From: Erysipelothrix urinaevulpis
GTDB taxonomy: Bacteria; Bacillota_I; Bacilli_A; Erysipelotrichales; Erysipelotrichaceae
NCBI RefSeq assembly: GCF_009828835.1
Contig: NZ_WTTB01000002.1
Location: forward strand, 124,001 to 188,000
Direction of reading: 5' to 3'
Length of the DNA: 64,000 nucleotides
This document shows positions 44,575 to 54,584 of this stretch, in pieces. The translations under genes and the position numbers were made by a program. Position 1 is the first letter of the stretch; every line of letters begins with the position of its first letter. A model generated the notes under the pieces. It ran no database searches. It saw nothing but the letters and a program-made list of their open reading frames with translations, and had not been told where the DNA came from.

Positions 44575-46041
44575 TTAAGATTTGTTTTTGCTAACAGATT
44601 GAACTTTAGCACGCAAATGACCATCTGTTAATTTTACGACAATTTCATCGTTCTCGTCAACATCATCAACCGTTGTAATCACTTTATTTTCAATTGATGC
44701 AATGGAATATCCTTTTGCCATGATTGTGAGTGGCGATAAATGATGAAGTGTTTCGAGTTGGTTTTTAAAATAGAGCTGTTTAACCCGAAGGTTTTCATGC
44801 ATTCGTTGTTGAATAACATCAACATGACTTTTTAGCGTTAATGATAGCATTTTACTTCGGTTCATGATTGCTTGCTCATCGAATGTGAAGCCCTTGAGCT
44901 GTAATTGTTTATGTTTAAGAACTTGATTAATTAGAGCTGTTTGGTTGGTTGTTTGCCTATCTAATTGATAAACAGATTGATTTTGTAAGTGTTCCATTGA
45001 ATTAACAAGAGACTGACTTATTTGTCCAATCTTTGTGTTGACGCGTTGAAATCGACTCATTACTTGTGTGAATTCTACATTAACATGGTCTAAGCCTTGT
45101 TGTTTTAATCCAAAAAAATGCTCAGAATTGTTCAAATAAGAATGTTTCATTATTTCTGTGTATGTATTTTTATAACTTAATTCTTTCCGTTTAATTTGCA
45201 CATAAAAGAAATTCATTCGATCTTTAATGGTTTTGCGAACCACATGTTGGTCAGGACATGCAGCGACAACGGCTGCGGTTGGTGTTGCTGCACGATAATC
45301 TGCGGCAAGTTCTGAAAGTGTTGTATCACTTTCATGGCCAATCGCACAGATAACAGGTTTCTTTGATTGAATGATCGCAACGACAACGGCTTCCTCATTA
45401 AAAGCCCACAAATCTTCGATTGAACCACCACCACGCGATAAAATGATTGTATCAACAGCTTCATCGTCATTCGCTTGTTGAATCGCTTGAATTAAACTAG
45501 GCGCAGCGTACTCGCCTTGAACATAGGCAAATAAATCCAATTGGGTCGCTTGTGGCCATCTATTTTGCAAGGTTTTTGTAATGTCTGCATGAGCTGCAGA
45601 ATTTTGACCTGTAATGACCGCTATTTTCTCTGGATATTCTGGGATTGCTTTTTTTAATTCCGGATTAAAATAACCTAATTCATAGCATTTTTTCTTGAGT
45701 TCTTCATACCGAAGGTGAAGGTCTCCTAAACCATCTAACATCATCGTTTTAGCATAAAATTGCACTTTACCACTGGCTAAATAGACATCACAAAAACCAG
45801 TGACTAATACTTTATCACCGTCTTTTGGTTTAAATTTTATTTTGGAGGAATACGAAGCAAACATGACACAATCAATCCGTGACTTGTCGTCTTTCATCGT
45901 AAAATAAAAATGCCCACTACGATGCGAGTTAAAATTAGATAGCTCTCCCATTAGCGCGACATTTTTTAGTGATTCACTATGGTTAACGGTTTGCTTCAAT
46001 TGATGAACTAATTGGGAAACTGTTACATGGTCTTGAATCAT
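44575..46041 (-). CDS. xseA: exodeoxyribonuclease VII large subunit
   Basis: XseA is the catalytic subunit of exonuclease VII, which degrades single-stranded DNA. The 488-residue protein has an N-terminal OB fold (ALMGELSNFNSHRSGHFYF), the catalytic domain with ITGQNSAAHADI, SRGGGSIEDLWAFNEE and AIGHESDTTL, then a long helical region. It overlaps nusB by 4 bases. Confidence 0.96.
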   Translation of the reverse strand: MIQDHVTVSQLVHQLKQTVNHSESLKNVALMGELSNFNSHRSGHFYFTMKDDKSRIDCVMFASYSSKIKFKPKDGDKVLVTGFCDVYLASGKVQFYAKTMMLDGLGDLHLRYEELKKKCYELGYFNPELKKAIPEYPEKIAVITGQNSAAHADITKTLQNRWPQATQLDLFAYVQGEYAAPSLIQAIQQANDDEAVDTIILSRGGGSIEDLWAFNEEAVVVAIIQSKKPVICAIGHESDTTLSELAADYRAATPTAAVVAACPDQHVVRKTIKDRMNFFYVQIKRKELSYKNTYTEIMKHSYLNNSEHFFGLKQQGLDHVNVEFTQVMSRFQRVNTKIGQISQSLVNSMEHLQNQSVYQLDRQTTNQTALINQVLKHKQLQLKGFTFDEQAIMNRSKMLSLTLKSHVDVIQQRMHENLRVKQLYFKNQLETLHHLSPLTIMAKGYSIASIENKVITTVDDVDENDEIVVKLTDGHLRAKVQSVSKNKS

Positions 46042-46439
46042 AGTGCATCCAAGACTCCATTTATTAAACGATACGAATCATCATCTGCATAAATTTTTGA
46101 AATTCGAACTGCCTCATTAACAATGATTGCTTTATCTTGTAAACCAATCTCTAATTCCGAGCAAGCAAGAATAAGAATTGCTTGTTCCATATAACCTAAA
46201 CGATCAAATCGCCAATGATTCAAAAACTGATTAAGAGCAAGGCCATACGTTTCTTTACGAAGTGCTGCACGTTTGATAACCGCCAACATTTCGTCATCTA
46301 TGGTTAAAGGTTCAATAAAATCGCCGACAGTACTAACGAATTCCAAATCATCCACTATTTCTTCAATCTTCTTTTCTTCTCGTATTAAATGAATATACAA
46401 GATTTTCAATGCATTTTCTCTTATAATTAATCGCGACAT
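46038..46439 (-). CDS. nusB: transcription antitermination factor NusB
   Basis: NusB joins NusE/S10 in the antitermination complex on rRNA operons. The 133-residue helical protein begins MSRLIIRENALKILYIHLIR and has LACSELEIGLQDKAIIVNEAVRISK-like family sequence near residues 80-105 (AILILACSELEIG, NEAVRISKIYADDDSYRLING). ATG 46439 is 5 bases after GGAGG; a GTG 12 bases upstream overlaps the binding site. Confidence 0.94.
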   Translation of the reverse strand: MSRLIIRENALKILYIHLIREEKKIEEIVDDLEFVSTVGDFIEPLTIDDEMLAVIKRAALRKETYGLALNQFLNHWRFDRLGYMEQAILILACSELEIGLQDKAIIVNEAVRISKIYADDDSYRLINGVLDAL

Positions 46440-46481
46440 ATAAACCTCCACACTAAAAGAAGCAGTGAATCTGCTTCTAAA

Positions 46482-46802
46482 CTAATTAAATTTAAAACCA
46501 ACGACAGCAATGTTAACTTCTGCGTTTTTCTTATCAATCATTAACTCTAAGCTCGTCTGTAAACGATCTTGTAATTGATGACAGACTTTTTCTACATCTT
46601 GTCCATACTGCACTCTTACTTCTAAAAATACAGATAGAACATTTTTATTTTCCTCAATACGTACTGCTTTTTTATGAGCTAGAAAAATATTTTTATCTTC
46701 GTGAACTGTAATTGAAACAATGTGATCAACTACAGAACGTGCAACAGCAATTTGGCCAAGACCTAAGTCTTTGTCTTGAATTAAAACATATTCATTTGTC
46801 AT
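46482..46802 (-). CDS. Asp23/Gls24 family envelope stress protein
   Basis: A 106-residue Asp23-family protein (PF03780 type), like YqhY that precedes nusB in Bacillus. It has the LGQIAVARSVVDHIVSITV segment and the alternating beta/alpha pattern ending in VNIAVVGFKF. ATG 46802 has GGTGAT 3 bases upstream. The family is found at the membrane and is linked to envelope stress and, for YqhY, acetyl-CoA carboxylase control. A second family member lies at the end of the window. Confidence 0.85.
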   Translation of the reverse strand: MTNEYVLIQDKDLGLGQIAVARSVVDHIVSITVHEDKNIFLAHKKAVRIEENKNVLSVFLEVRVQYGQDVEKVCHQLQDRLQTSLELMIDKKNAEVNIAVVGFKFN

Positions 46803-46821
46803 ATTATCACCTACTAATGTC

Positions 46822-46830
46822 ATTATATCA
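46822..46830 (-). promoter_or_regulatory. extended -10 promoter of asp23-nusB-xseA
   Basis: TGaTATAAT on the minus strand from 46830 to 46822, 20 bases upstream of the ATG. No convincing -35. The rest of the gap to 46980 has only a weak AAGTATT/AATACTT inverted repeat (46953-46982) near the rsmF-like stop. Confidence 0.65.
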
Positions 46831-46980
46831 AATTCAATCTAAAAACAAAAGAATAAGTCATCAATTCCTAAGAAATCGTCTTAGTAACTTAAATCCTATT
46901 GACTTTACCTTTGTTATTCTCTAGAAAATTCATATTTTCATCCACATACCTGAAGTATTTGTATATATCAAAAACAATAC

Positions 46981-48276
46981 TTATAACGAATAATTCAAAA
47001 ATCTATTTCTTAATTGCTTGGGGTAACGATTGTTGATGTGTTTACCATTTCCTTTACCTAACCCAAGTACTAGACCCTTATAGCTCATAACACAGTATCC
47101 TTTAAGTTCACTCGCCACTGTTTGGCCATTAAGATAATGGTAAGCTTGTGAATGGGTGCAGTTATGAATTGGAAAGTTTGTTTGGAAATAAAGTGATTGA
47201 CTAACGTTATGATGGAAGTCGAATCTATTTTTTTTAATGCTTGCTATTTCGGTTCCGTCTTGAGTTATGGCTAAAGGCTCATCCAGGAACCCTCTTGTTT
47301 TCAAGCCATAAAGTTTTTGATTACGTTCTTCAAAACATGCTTCAAATTCGATGGCTTCAATGAGCCTTTTTTCTTCTTTTCCCGGTTTGAAATGTAATTC
47401 TTGAGATGATTCATTCTTATAAATTTTTATTTTTGCCATGAACTGCCCTTCTCCATGCTGTGATGGAAAAAAACGGGCCGCTTGATGAAATCCATTCAAG
47501 CCTGGTTCCTTAAAAGGATGTTCAATTGGTTCTAGTTTACATTCAGGGTGAAGTGTCAGAAATTGCTTGAGGACATCTTCATTTTCAATGGCGTTAAGTG
47601 TACAAGTTGAATAAACGATCGTTGCTTGGTTTTTAGCGAGTTGGTATGCTGATTCAAGTAATTCCTGTTGCAGGTTGGCAAAAGCTTGAACACGCTTTTC
47701 ATCATAGCTAAATGTATAGTCTTTTTTGCGACGAATCAAGCCTTCACCGCTACAAGGTGCATCAAGAAGTATTTTATCAAAGCAATTGTTAAGTTTTAAA
47801 CTTAATGAGCGTCCATCTTCTTGAGTCACAACATAATTTTCAACTCCCCATCGCCCTAAATTTGTCTGGAGTTTTTTATTTCGCTTCGAATCTATTTCAT
47901 TAGCAATAAGAAACCCATTAGGAATTGATGATAAGATTTGTGAACTTTTACCACCAGGCGCAGCACACATGTCTAAAACGACATCATTAGGTTTTAAATC
48001 AAGATATTCGACAGGAAGGCTTGACGAAGGGTCTTGAATATAATATGCACCCGCATGATGGTAAGGATGGTGTACCATTGGTTTGTATTCTTTGGGAATG
48101 AATACATTTTCATTTAAAAGGGACAATTCCCCTTCGATATCGTCTATTTGGATGACCTTATAAGGATTTAAACGTACTCCATAAATTGCAGGTCTTTCTA
48201 AATCAAATTTGAGTTGGTCAAGGCGATCTTTAGAAAATGTTTGTTCAATCATATCAAAGAGTGAATCCTCAATCAC
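46981..48276 (-). CDS. 16S rRNA (cytosine-C5)-methyltransferase, RsmF/YebU family
   Basis: A Nop2/Sun-family RNA m5C methyltransferase of 431 residues. The SAM-binding core has VVLDMCAAPGGKSSQI near residue 105, the motif IV cysteine in LLDAPCSGEGLI and the catalytic cysteine in YSTCTLNAIENE. A C-terminal PUA-like RNA-binding part follows (LKGYCVMSYKGLVLGLGKGNG). It starts with GTG 48276, overlapping ribF by 4 bases. The exact target cytosine is not determined here. Confidence 0.92.
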   Translation of the reverse strand: MIEDSLFDMIEQTFSKDRLDQLKFDLERPAIYGVRLNPYKVIQIDDIEGELSLLNENVFIPKEYKPMVHHPYHHAGAYYIQDPSSSLPVEYLDLKPNDVVLDMCAAPGGKSSQILSSIPNGFLIANEIDSKRNKKLQTNLGRWGVENYVVTQEDGRSLSLKLNNCFDKILLDAPCSGEGLIRRKKDYTFSYDEKRVQAFANLQQELLESAYQLAKNQATIVYSTCTLNAIENEDVLKQFLTLHPECKLEPIEHPFKEPGLNGFHQAARFFPSQHGEGQFMAKIKIYKNESSQELHFKPGKEEKRLIEAIEFEACFEERNQKLYGLKTRGFLDEPLAITQDGTEIASIKKNRFDFHHNVSQSLYFQTNFPIHNCTHSQAYHYLNGQTVASELKGYCVMSYKGLVLGLGKGNGKHINNRYPKQLRNRFLNYSL

Positions 48277-49199
48277 TTAAGGACCTCTAAAGCAATTTTA
48301 ACATCTTCTTCCATTTGTTTGATCAACGCTTCAACTGAAGGAAATTCAATTTCATCACGGATTCGATAGACAAAACTCTGTTTCAATAACTCACCGTAAA
48401 TAATATCGTTATAATCAAGAATATGAGTTTCGATGGATAATTCTTTTGAATGATTAAAGGTAGGATTATGACCGATATTTAAAACCGATTTATGTTTTTC
48501 ACCTTTTACTTCGACATACCCGGCATAGACACCCTTTGGTGGAAGAACATATTCATCAACAACATCAAGATTGGCTGTTGGAAATCCAATACGAGTTCCT
48601 TCACGATTCCCCTGTTTTACATACCCTGAAAGAGTATATGCACGTCCTAACATTTCATTGGCACGATCAAAATCACCCTTTAAAATAGCTTGACTAATAA
48701 GGGTCGTTCCTATTTTTTTATCATCTTGTTCTTTAAAAGTCAAAACATGAGTATGAAAGAAAATCGCAGCATGTTCTTGAAGATAGGCTACATTCCCTGC
48801 ACCTTTAAACCCAAATTTAAAGTCTTCGCCGACAATTAAATCAGAAACACGGAGCGGAATGAGAATTTGCTCAATGAAAACTTGTGGTTCAAGTTTAGAG
48901 ACTTCTTTATTAAACTGTACAATAATTAACTCATCGATACCCAAACTTGCAATGAGACGCATTTTTTCTTTAATTGGCGTGATATGATTAACTTTGTTTT
49001 TATTGTGAATGACTGTCCAAGGATCAGGATCAAAGGTAATGAGTGCAGATTTTAAGCCTTTTTCTTTTGCTACAGCAATTGTTTTATTGATGAGTTTTTG
49101 ATGACCAAGATGAACTCCGTCAAAATACCCGATGCATGCAGCGATATCGTAATCTGATTGAAATAATTCTCGATGATCTTTTATAATTCTTTGTTGCAT
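48273..49199 (-). CDS. ribF: bifunctional riboflavin kinase/FAD synthetase
   Basis: RibF converts riboflavin to FMN and FAD. The 308-residue protein has the N-terminal adenylyltransferase with IGYFDGVHLGHQKLI near residue 24 and the C-terminal kinase with GTRIGFPTANLD near residue 195. I start it at ATG 49199, one base from the truB stop; the longer upstream reading is truB coding sequence in another frame. With RibU it forms the flavin uptake and trapping route. Confidence 0.95.
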   Translation of the reverse strand: MQQRIIKDHRELFQSDYDIAACIGYFDGVHLGHQKLINKTIAVAKEKGLKSALITFDPDPWTVIHNKNKVNHITPIKEKMRLIASLGIDELIIVQFNKEVSKLEPQVFIEQILIPLRVSDLIVGEDFKFGFKGAGNVAYLQEHAAIFFHTHVLTFKEQDDKKIGTTLISQAILKGDFDRANEMLGRAYTLSGYVKQGNREGTRIGFPTANLDVVDEYVLPPKGVYAGYVEVKGEKHKSVLNIGHNPTFNHSKELSIETHILDYNDIIYGELLKQSFVYRIRDEIEFPSVEALIKQMEEDVKIALEVLK

Positions 49200-49200
49200 T

Positions 49201-50037
49201 TTACCATAACCCCCTAATTGATTTAAATGTATTGTCTTTGACTCGTTGATATACTGCATAAAAATCTCCACCATCAACCACAACTTGATCATGCTGAGTC
49301 ATCAACTCAATGGTTTGACCATACATAATCTGCTTTTGAAATTGTTGGGCTTCAATAAGCGGTATGTTCAAGTGTTCTCTTACTGGCAATAATTCAGTTT
49401 CTAAACTTAAATCTTCTAACTTGATGGTATCCTCAAGTGTAAACGAACCAATTTGCTCACGCACTAAATACGTCATTGTCCCTAGATTATTTAAACCTTT
49501 TGCTATATCCTCACACAGCGTACGAATGTAGGTGCCGTTTGAGACATGAGCACGAATCTCAATTTCATTTTCGCTCATTGAAATTAAGTCAATCCGATAA
49601 ATTTCTACATCTGTGTATTGAGTTTCGACAGGCTCACCATCTAGGACATATTGGTAAAGTCTTTTCCCGTTAACACGTTTTGCCGATACCATGGGGACCC
49701 GTTGTTTCTGTGGTCCTGTTAATGATTGGATAACCTCTTCAACCTGAGAGGATGTTATGGGCTGAATCATTTGTTCTTCCAAGACATCTCCCCATATATC
49801 GCCGGTATGTGTTTTGAGTCCTAGTTTTAATTTAGCGTGATAAACTTTGTCATAAACATCAAGATATGACAATGATTTGGTCGCTTTATTGATAGCACAA
49901 ACAAGCACACCTTCTGCATTGGGATCAAGTGTTCCACTATGACCGACTTTTTTTGTGTGAAATACCCGTTTCACCTGACGAACGACATCAAACGATGTCA
50001 TATTAGCTTCTTTATATATACAAATTAATCCGTTCAT
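49201..50037 (-). CDS. truB: tRNA pseudouridine55 synthase
   Basis: TruB makes pseudouridine 55 in the T-loop of tRNA. The 278-residue enzyme has KVGHSGTLDPNAEGVL with the catalytic Asp near residue 38, KRVNGKRLYQY, and VSNGTYIRTLCEDIA. The C-terminal domain is short. A good promoter lies just upstream, so truB, ribF and the methyltransferase form their own operon, separated from rbfA by a terminator. Confidence 0.96.
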   Translation of the reverse strand: MNGLICIYKEANMTSFDVVRQVKRVFHTKKVGHSGTLDPNAEGVLVCAINKATKSLSYLDVYDKVYHAKLKLGLKTHTGDIWGDVLEEQMIQPITSSQVEEVIQSLTGPQKQRVPMVSAKRVNGKRLYQYVLDGEPVETQYTDVEIYRIDLISMSENEIEIRAHVSNGTYIRTLCEDIAKGLNNLGTMTYLVREQIGSFTLEDTIKLEDLSLETELLPVREHLNIPLIEAQQFQKQIMYGQTIELMTQHDQVVVDGGDFYAVYQRVKDNTFKSIRGLW

Positions 50038-50057
50038 GAGTACCTCATTTCTGTTTA

Positions 50058-50085
50058 ATTATAAACCTTTCATAATATATTTCAA
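50058..50085 (-). promoter_or_regulatory. promoter of truB-ribF-rsmF-like operon
   Basis: On the minus strand TTGAAA (50085-50080), a 16-base spacer and TATAAT (50063-50058) precede the truB ATG at 50037. Confidence 0.72.
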
Positions 50086-50096
50086 TGACTTAGCAC

Positions 50097-50122
50097 AAAA
50101 AAGGAATCAGTTCGCTGATTCC
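50097..50122 (-). terminator. terminator of the rimP-nusA-infB-rbfA operon
   Basis: A perfect 8-bp stem, GGAATCAG/CTGATTCC, with a CGAA loop on the minus strand (TTCG on plus) and six T. It follows the rbfA stop by 11 bases. Confidence 0.92.
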
Positions 50123-50133
50123 CTCTTTTACGA

Positions 50134-50475
50134 TTAATCTTTTTTACTTATTTGATCAAGTAATTGATCAATTTTTGCACCATGTTGAATTGAATCGTCG
50201 TACTTGAAGATTAATTCAGGTGTACGACGTGTTGTAAGAACTTTCGCAATTTCTGAACGAAGTAAGCCTTTTGCTTTATCTAAAGCTGCGAGGCCCTTTT
50301 CTTTATTTTCTTCTTTGAGAAAACTTACATAGATGGTTGCATACGATAAATCATTGGTGAGTTCAACATCCGTTATACTGACAAATTCTAATGATGGATC
50401 ATTTAATCTGTTTTGAATAATCGGTGCTAATTCACGCTTAATCAATGACTCAATTCTGTCTTTTTTTACTGACAT
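50134..50475 (-). CDS. rbfA: ribosome-binding factor A
   Basis: RbfA binds immature 30S subunits and helps 16S rRNA processing, especially at low temperature. The 113-residue KH-like protein has RIESLIKRELAPIIQNRLNDP and LRSEIAKVLTTRRTPELIFKYDDSI. The start follows infB by 7 bases. It is the last gene before the terminator. Confidence 0.95.
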   Translation of the reverse strand: MSVKKDRIESLIKRELAPIIQNRLNDPSLEFVSITDVELTNDLSYATIYVSFLKEENKEKGLAALDKAKGLLRSEIAKVLTTRRTPELIFKYDDSIQHGAKIDQLLDQISKKD

Positions 50476-50482
50476 ATTATCA

Positions 50483-52327
50483 CTACTCCCTATCGATTTC
50501 TATTTCTCCATGTGATTCAATAATATCGCCTTCTTTAAGGTCGTTAAAGTTGTCGATGGTAATTCCACACTCAAATCCTGTTGCCACTTCTTTTGCATCG
50601 TTTTGGAATCGTTTCAATGACCCCATGGTTCCTTCATAAACAACAGCACCATCACGCAACAATCGAACGGATGAGCCACTTACCATTTTACCACCAGTGA
50701 CCATACATCCAGCAATTGTACCAATTTTCGATACTTTATAAAGTTCACGAACTTCTGCTTGTCCAAAGACTATGTCTTCATATTCTGGAGCAAGCATTCC
50801 CTTCATGGCGAGTTCCATCGCTTCAATCGCTTTATAAATAACATTATAAAGTCTGATTTCAATCCCTTGTTCTTCCGCAGTTTTACGAATTGCCATGGTT
50901 GGACGGATATTAAAACCAATAATTAATGCATTCGATGCTGCAGCCAACATGATGTCATTTTCAGTGATTCCACCAACAGTGGCACGAATAACATTAATTC
51001 TAACATCACCATCTCCAACATCAAGTCGCTCTAAGGATGATTTAACAGCTTCTGCTGATCCTTGAACATCCGCTTTTAAGATAACATTAATATCTTGAAT
51101 TGTTCCATCAGCAATTTGTTGTGATAAATCATCTAAACTGAGGGCTGATGTTTGATTACGTTCTGCTTCAACACGAGCAATATTACGTTTATCCGCAATA
51201 GCACGAGCATCTTTTTCTTCTTCAAATACTTTGAATAAATCGCCAGCAATTGGAACTTCACTAAGTCCAATTATTTCAACTGGCATTGATGGCAAGGCTT
51301 CATTAAGTTCGGTTCCACGATGGTCAACCATCTTACGAACACGACCAAAGCTTGTTCCAACGACGATTGGATCTCCTTGTTTTAATGTTCCTTTTTGAAC
51401 AAGAAGTGTCGCTACAGGACCGCGACCTTTATCTAATTTAGCTTCAATCACAGTTCCAACAGCTGTTCTATCTGGATTGGCTTTAAGTTCTTCTAGTTCA
51501 GCAGCCACAAGAACAGTTTCAAGTAAATCATTAATTCCTTCTCCGGTACGGGCAGAAATTTCAGCAAAAACAGTGTCACCACCCCATGCTTCAGGAATAA
51601 TGTTCAATTCGGAAAACTCTGAATAGATACGATCAATGTTTTTATCTGGTTTGTCAATCTTGTTAATAGCAACAATCAATGGTACTTTTGCTGCTTTCGC
51701 ATGGTCAATCGCTTCGCGTGTTTGTGGCATCACACCATCATCCGCTGCAACCACAACAATAACTAAGTCTGTTACTTGAGCACCACGTGCACGCATTGCT
51801 GTAAAAGCTTCGTGACCTGGTGTATCTAAAAAGGTGATTTTTTGACCTTTATAGTTAATTTGATAAGCACCAATATGTTGGGTAATTCCCCCAAATTCAT
51901 CACTGACGACATCTGTTTTACGGATTGTGTCAAGTGTTGTTGTTTTACCATGGTCGACATGACCCATAATGGTTACAATCGCCGGACGTTGTTTTAATGA
52001 TTCAGCATCATCAACAATATCGTCTTCTAGTGTAAACTCTTCTTTTTCTTCAACTTTTGTTGGTGTTATGTCATACTCCATACAAATTAATTCAACCGTC
52101 TCATCGTCAAGGGATGTATTAATGGTAACCATTGTCCCCATCATAAAGAGAAGTTTAATAATATCTGCAGGCGATTGATTAATTTTATCGGCTAAATCTT
52201 TAACAGTAATTCCTTCAGTATAGTCGATCGCCTCTACTTTTTCGACTTTTTTAGTGTTAACGGAATTATTTTGTTTGTTTGCGTTGTTATTACGCTTGTT
52301 GTTTCTTCTTCTATTTTTATTACTCAC
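50483..52327 (-). CDS. infB: translation initiation factor IF-2
   Basis: IF-2 brings initiator tRNA to the ribosome. The 614-residue form is short because the N-terminal domain is only about 80 residues, beginning with a basic Asn-rich stretch. GTPase motifs are GHVDHGKTT (about 126-134), DTPGHEAF and NKIDKPD. Domains II to IV follow, ending in [15 protein letters not shown]. The start is GTG 52327, 8 bases after GAGGTGA. Confidence 0.97.
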   Translation of the reverse strand: MSNKNRRRNNKRNNNANKQNNSVNTKKVEKVEAIDYTEGITVKDLADKINQSPADIIKLLFMMGTMVTINTSLDDETVELICMEYDITPTKVEEKEEFTLEDDIVDDAESLKQRPAIVTIMGHVDHGKTTTLDTIRKTDVVSDEFGGITQHIGAYQINYKGQKITFLDTPGHEAFTAMRARGAQVTDLVIVVVAADDGVMPQTREAIDHAKAAKVPLIVAINKIDKPDKNIDRIYSEFSELNIIPEAWGGDTVFAEISARTGEGINDLLETVLVAAELEELKANPDRTAVGTVIEAKLDKGRGPVATLLVQKGTLKQGDPIVVGTSFGRVRKMVDHRGTELNEALPSMPVEIIGLSEVPIAGDLFKVFEEEKDARAIADKRNIARVEAERNQTSALSLDDLSQQIADGTIQDINVILKADVQGSAEAVKSSLERLDVGDGDVRINVIRATVGGITENDIMLAAASNALIIGFNIRPTMAIRKTAEEQGIEIRLYNVIYKAIEAMELAMKGMLAPEYEDIVFGQAEVRELYKVSKIGTIAGCMVTGGKMVSGSSVRLLRDGAVVYEGTMGSLKRFQNDAKEVATGFECGITIDNFNDLKEGDIIESHGEIEIDRE

Positions 52328-52340
52328 TTATTGCGTCACC

Positions 52341-52643
52341 TCATTTTTCTATATAAGTACTCAGTTTTTTGGCAAGACCCTCATCAATCACCCCTACAGC
52401 AGCACGGTTCATCAAGGAAGTAGCCTCCTCAATTTCCTGACTGCTTAGAAGTTCAATGACAGGAACCTTATAAGTCTTTGCTTTGTCTTTTAATTGTTTT
52501 TGTGTTCGCAAGGATGCATCATTTGCAAGAACAATTAATTTTACTTGATGTGGTAAAGATTTCATTAACTCATCACCACTCACTAACAACCTAGCTCGTT
52601 GACATAAGCCCAATGTTTGTTGAAACCTTTGTTTAGTCAACAT
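52341..52643 (-). CDS. L7Ae-family ribosomal/RNA-binding protein YlxQ
   Basis: A 100-residue L7Ae/L30e-fold protein in the usual YlxQ position between ylxR and infB. Family features are LGLCQRARLLVSGDELMKSL and LIVLANDASLRTQKQL. It should bind RNA kink-turns or similar structures; its cellular role is not settled. It overlaps ylxR by 11 bases and infB follows after 13 bases. Confidence 0.9.
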   Translation of the reverse strand: MLTKQRFQQTLGLCQRARLLVSGDELMKSLPHQVKLIVLANDASLRTQKQLKDKAKTYKVPVIELLSSQEIEEATSLMNRAAVGVIDEGLAKKLSTYIEK

Positions 52644-52887
52644 GTTTCAACAACTCCTCATAAATTTCGTTTGGAACCTTGCTTTTTAAACTTTTATTTA
52701 AAAGCCCTTTACTTTGAGCACTTAAAATTGCTTCTTTATTTTTCTGTATATATGCGCCTCGTCCATTTTTTCGACCCGTTAAATCAAGTTCTACTTCACC
52801 ATCAGGTGTCAAAACAACTCGGATTAATTCATTTTTTGGAAATTGTTCACGACTTACGATACATTTTCTCATGGGTGTCTTTTTCAT
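52633..52887 (-). CDS. YlxR family RNA-binding protein
   Basis: An 84-residue YlxR (DUF448) protein, start MKKTPMRKCIVSREQFPKNE, with the GRKNGRGAYI loop near residue 42. The family binds RNA and, in some bacteria, has been linked to RNase P. It lies between nusA (8-base gap) and ylxQ (11-base overlap), the standard order. Confidence 0.93.
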   Translation of the reverse strand: MKKTPMRKCIVSREQFPKNELIRVVLTPDGEVELDLTGRKNGRGAYIQKNKEAILSAQSKGLLNKSLKSKVPNEIYEELLKHVD

Positions 52888-52895
52888 TTTACACC

Positions 52896-54524
52896 TTATT
52901 CTTCGTCATAGAATTCGTCGAATAAGTCGAAGTCAATCTCTTCTTCATACCATGAAGATTCCTCTTCTTCTTGACGTTTTCTAATTTCTTCTAATTCATC
53001 GTCACTATACTCTGGAACAATTTCATATTCTTTTTCTTTTAATAATTCTGATGTGCTAACTGGCTCATCAAAGCGACGTTTTTTACGTCCACGCCCACCA
53101 CGTTGATCTTCATCTTGTTTCGATGCATCCGCCAATTTCTCAAATTTGGAAACATAATCTGTTCTTGGTCTAAATACATCTTCACGTTCGATGACAATTC
53201 CTTCATCTTCAAGTTCAACAGCAGGTGCAAATTCTACTTCTTCTTTTTCTTCTATTGCTTCTTCAACAACTTTTTCTTCAACAATGTCTTCTTCAATGTC
53301 TTCAACTTCAGGAGCAATCACTTCTTCAAACTCAACAATTTCTTCTGGTCTTTCATCATTGAGAACGATTTCAGTTTCTTCGATAGTTTCAACACTAGCG
53401 TCAACAACAGGTTCAACTTCAACAACGACTTCTTCGACTTTTTCTAAGCTTTCGAGGTACTCTGTCATTTTGCTCATGTAATCAATGTTTTCACCGTCAA
53501 GATCTGACGCTGACTTAATATCGATTCTTTGTTTTGTTAAACGAACCGCTAAGCGGGCATTTTTTCCTCGTTTACCAATTGCCAGTGATAATTGATCATC
53601 TGCAACAACAACAATTAAGCCTTTGTTATCTTCATTTGGGTAAACTGCTAATACTTCAGCTGGAGCCAAAGCATTACGAACTAATTCAACCATGTTTTCT
53701 GACCATTCGAAAATATCAATTTTTTCACCGTTTAATTCTTCAATAACTTCTTGGACACGGCTTCCACGTGGCCCAATACATGCACCAATCGCATCAATGT
53801 CTGGGTCATGTGAATAAACGGCCATCTTTGTCCGGTCACCTGCTTCACGAGCAATTGCTTTAATTTCAACTTGACCATCAAATATCTCAGGAACTTCAGT
53901 TTCAAATAATCGACGAACTAACATAGAATCGGCACGTGAAACCAAGATTTGTGCTCCCTTAGTGTCACGATTAACATCCGTAATAACAACTTTGAGTGTT
54001 TGACCTTCACGGTAGTTTTCTCCTTCAATTTGTGCTGAACGTGGCATAACAGCCAAATACTTCCCTAAATTAACAACAACAAATTTTTCTTCGACAGATT
54101 CAACCATCGCCATAATCATCTCGCCAAGTTGATCAATGTATTCATCATAAATCGCTTGTTTTTCAGCTTCACGTAATTTTTGTTTGATAACGTTTTTAGC
54201 CAAAGTCACCGCAGCACGACCTAAGTCAGCAATCGGTTCTTCAACACGATAGTATTCACCAATTGGTAATTTTTCTTCAATTTCATCAACGCCAACTTCA
54301 AGTTCATCGTCTTCCACTGTTTCAACAACTAGAAATTTATGGAATAAACGCATTTCTTCTGAATCTTCGTCAATGACAATCTCTACCAATGCATCTGGAA
54401 CGCCAATTTCACGACGATACGCTTTAACCAGTGATTCCTCTAACGCCTCAGCGATAACATCTCGTTCAATATTACGATGTTCTTCAAGTTCTTGAATTGC
54501 TGTGACAATATCTCTAAAATTCAT
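52896..54524 (-). CDS. nusA: transcription factor NusA with long acidic C-terminal tail
   Basis: NusA modulates pausing, termination and antitermination. Residues 1 to about 350 are the usual N-terminal RNAP-binding domain, S1 domain (VEEKFVVVNLGKYLAVMPRS), KH1 (GACIGPRGSRVQEV) and KH2 (LAIGKRGKNARLA). An extra tail of about 190 residues follows: a Glu/Val/Ile-rich acidic segment (about 355-455), a basic patch GRGRKKRR near 490, then an acidic end. Bacillus NusA stops near residue 371. The open reading frame is continuous with no frameshift. Confidence 0.95.
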   Translation of the reverse strand: MNFRDIVTAIQELEEHRNIERDVIAEALEESLVKAYRREIGVPDALVEIVIDEDSEEMRLFHKFLVVETVEDDELEVGVDEIEEKLPIGEYYRVEEPIADLGRAAVTLAKNVIKQKLREAEKQAIYDEYIDQLGEMIMAMVESVEEKFVVVNLGKYLAVMPRSAQIEGENYREGQTLKVVITDVNRDTKGAQILVSRADSMLVRRLFETEVPEIFDGQVEIKAIAREAGDRTKMAVYSHDPDIDAIGACIGPRGSRVQEVIEELNGEKIDIFEWSENMVELVRNALAPAEVLAVYPNEDNKGLIVVVADDQLSLAIGKRGKNARLAVRLTKQRIDIKSASDLDGENIDYMSKMTEYLESLEKVEEVVVEVEPVVDASVETIEETEIVLNDERPEEIVEFEEVIAPEVEDIEEDIVEEKVVEEAIEEKEEVEFAPAVELEDEGIVIEREDVFRPRTDYVSKFEKLADASKQDEDQRGGRGRKKRRFDEPVSTSELLKEKEYEIVPEYSDDELEEIRKRQEEEESSWYEEEIDFDLFDEFYDEE

Positions 54525-54584
54525 TTCTTTTTCTCCCTACCCAATCCTTTTTAGGATTCAATTCATACTTTGTGACTTTCATAA

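Noticed and set aside
46803-46980. Additional gene in the asp23 to rsmF-like gap
   Set aside because: The short reading frame here has no binding site or family resemblance; only the asp23 promoter and a weak inverted repeat were seen.
53103-53481. Long plus-strand ORFs opposite the nusA tail
   Set aside because: They are low-complexity Phe/Asn or Ser runs produced by the complement of the Glu-rich acidic tail, without binding sites.
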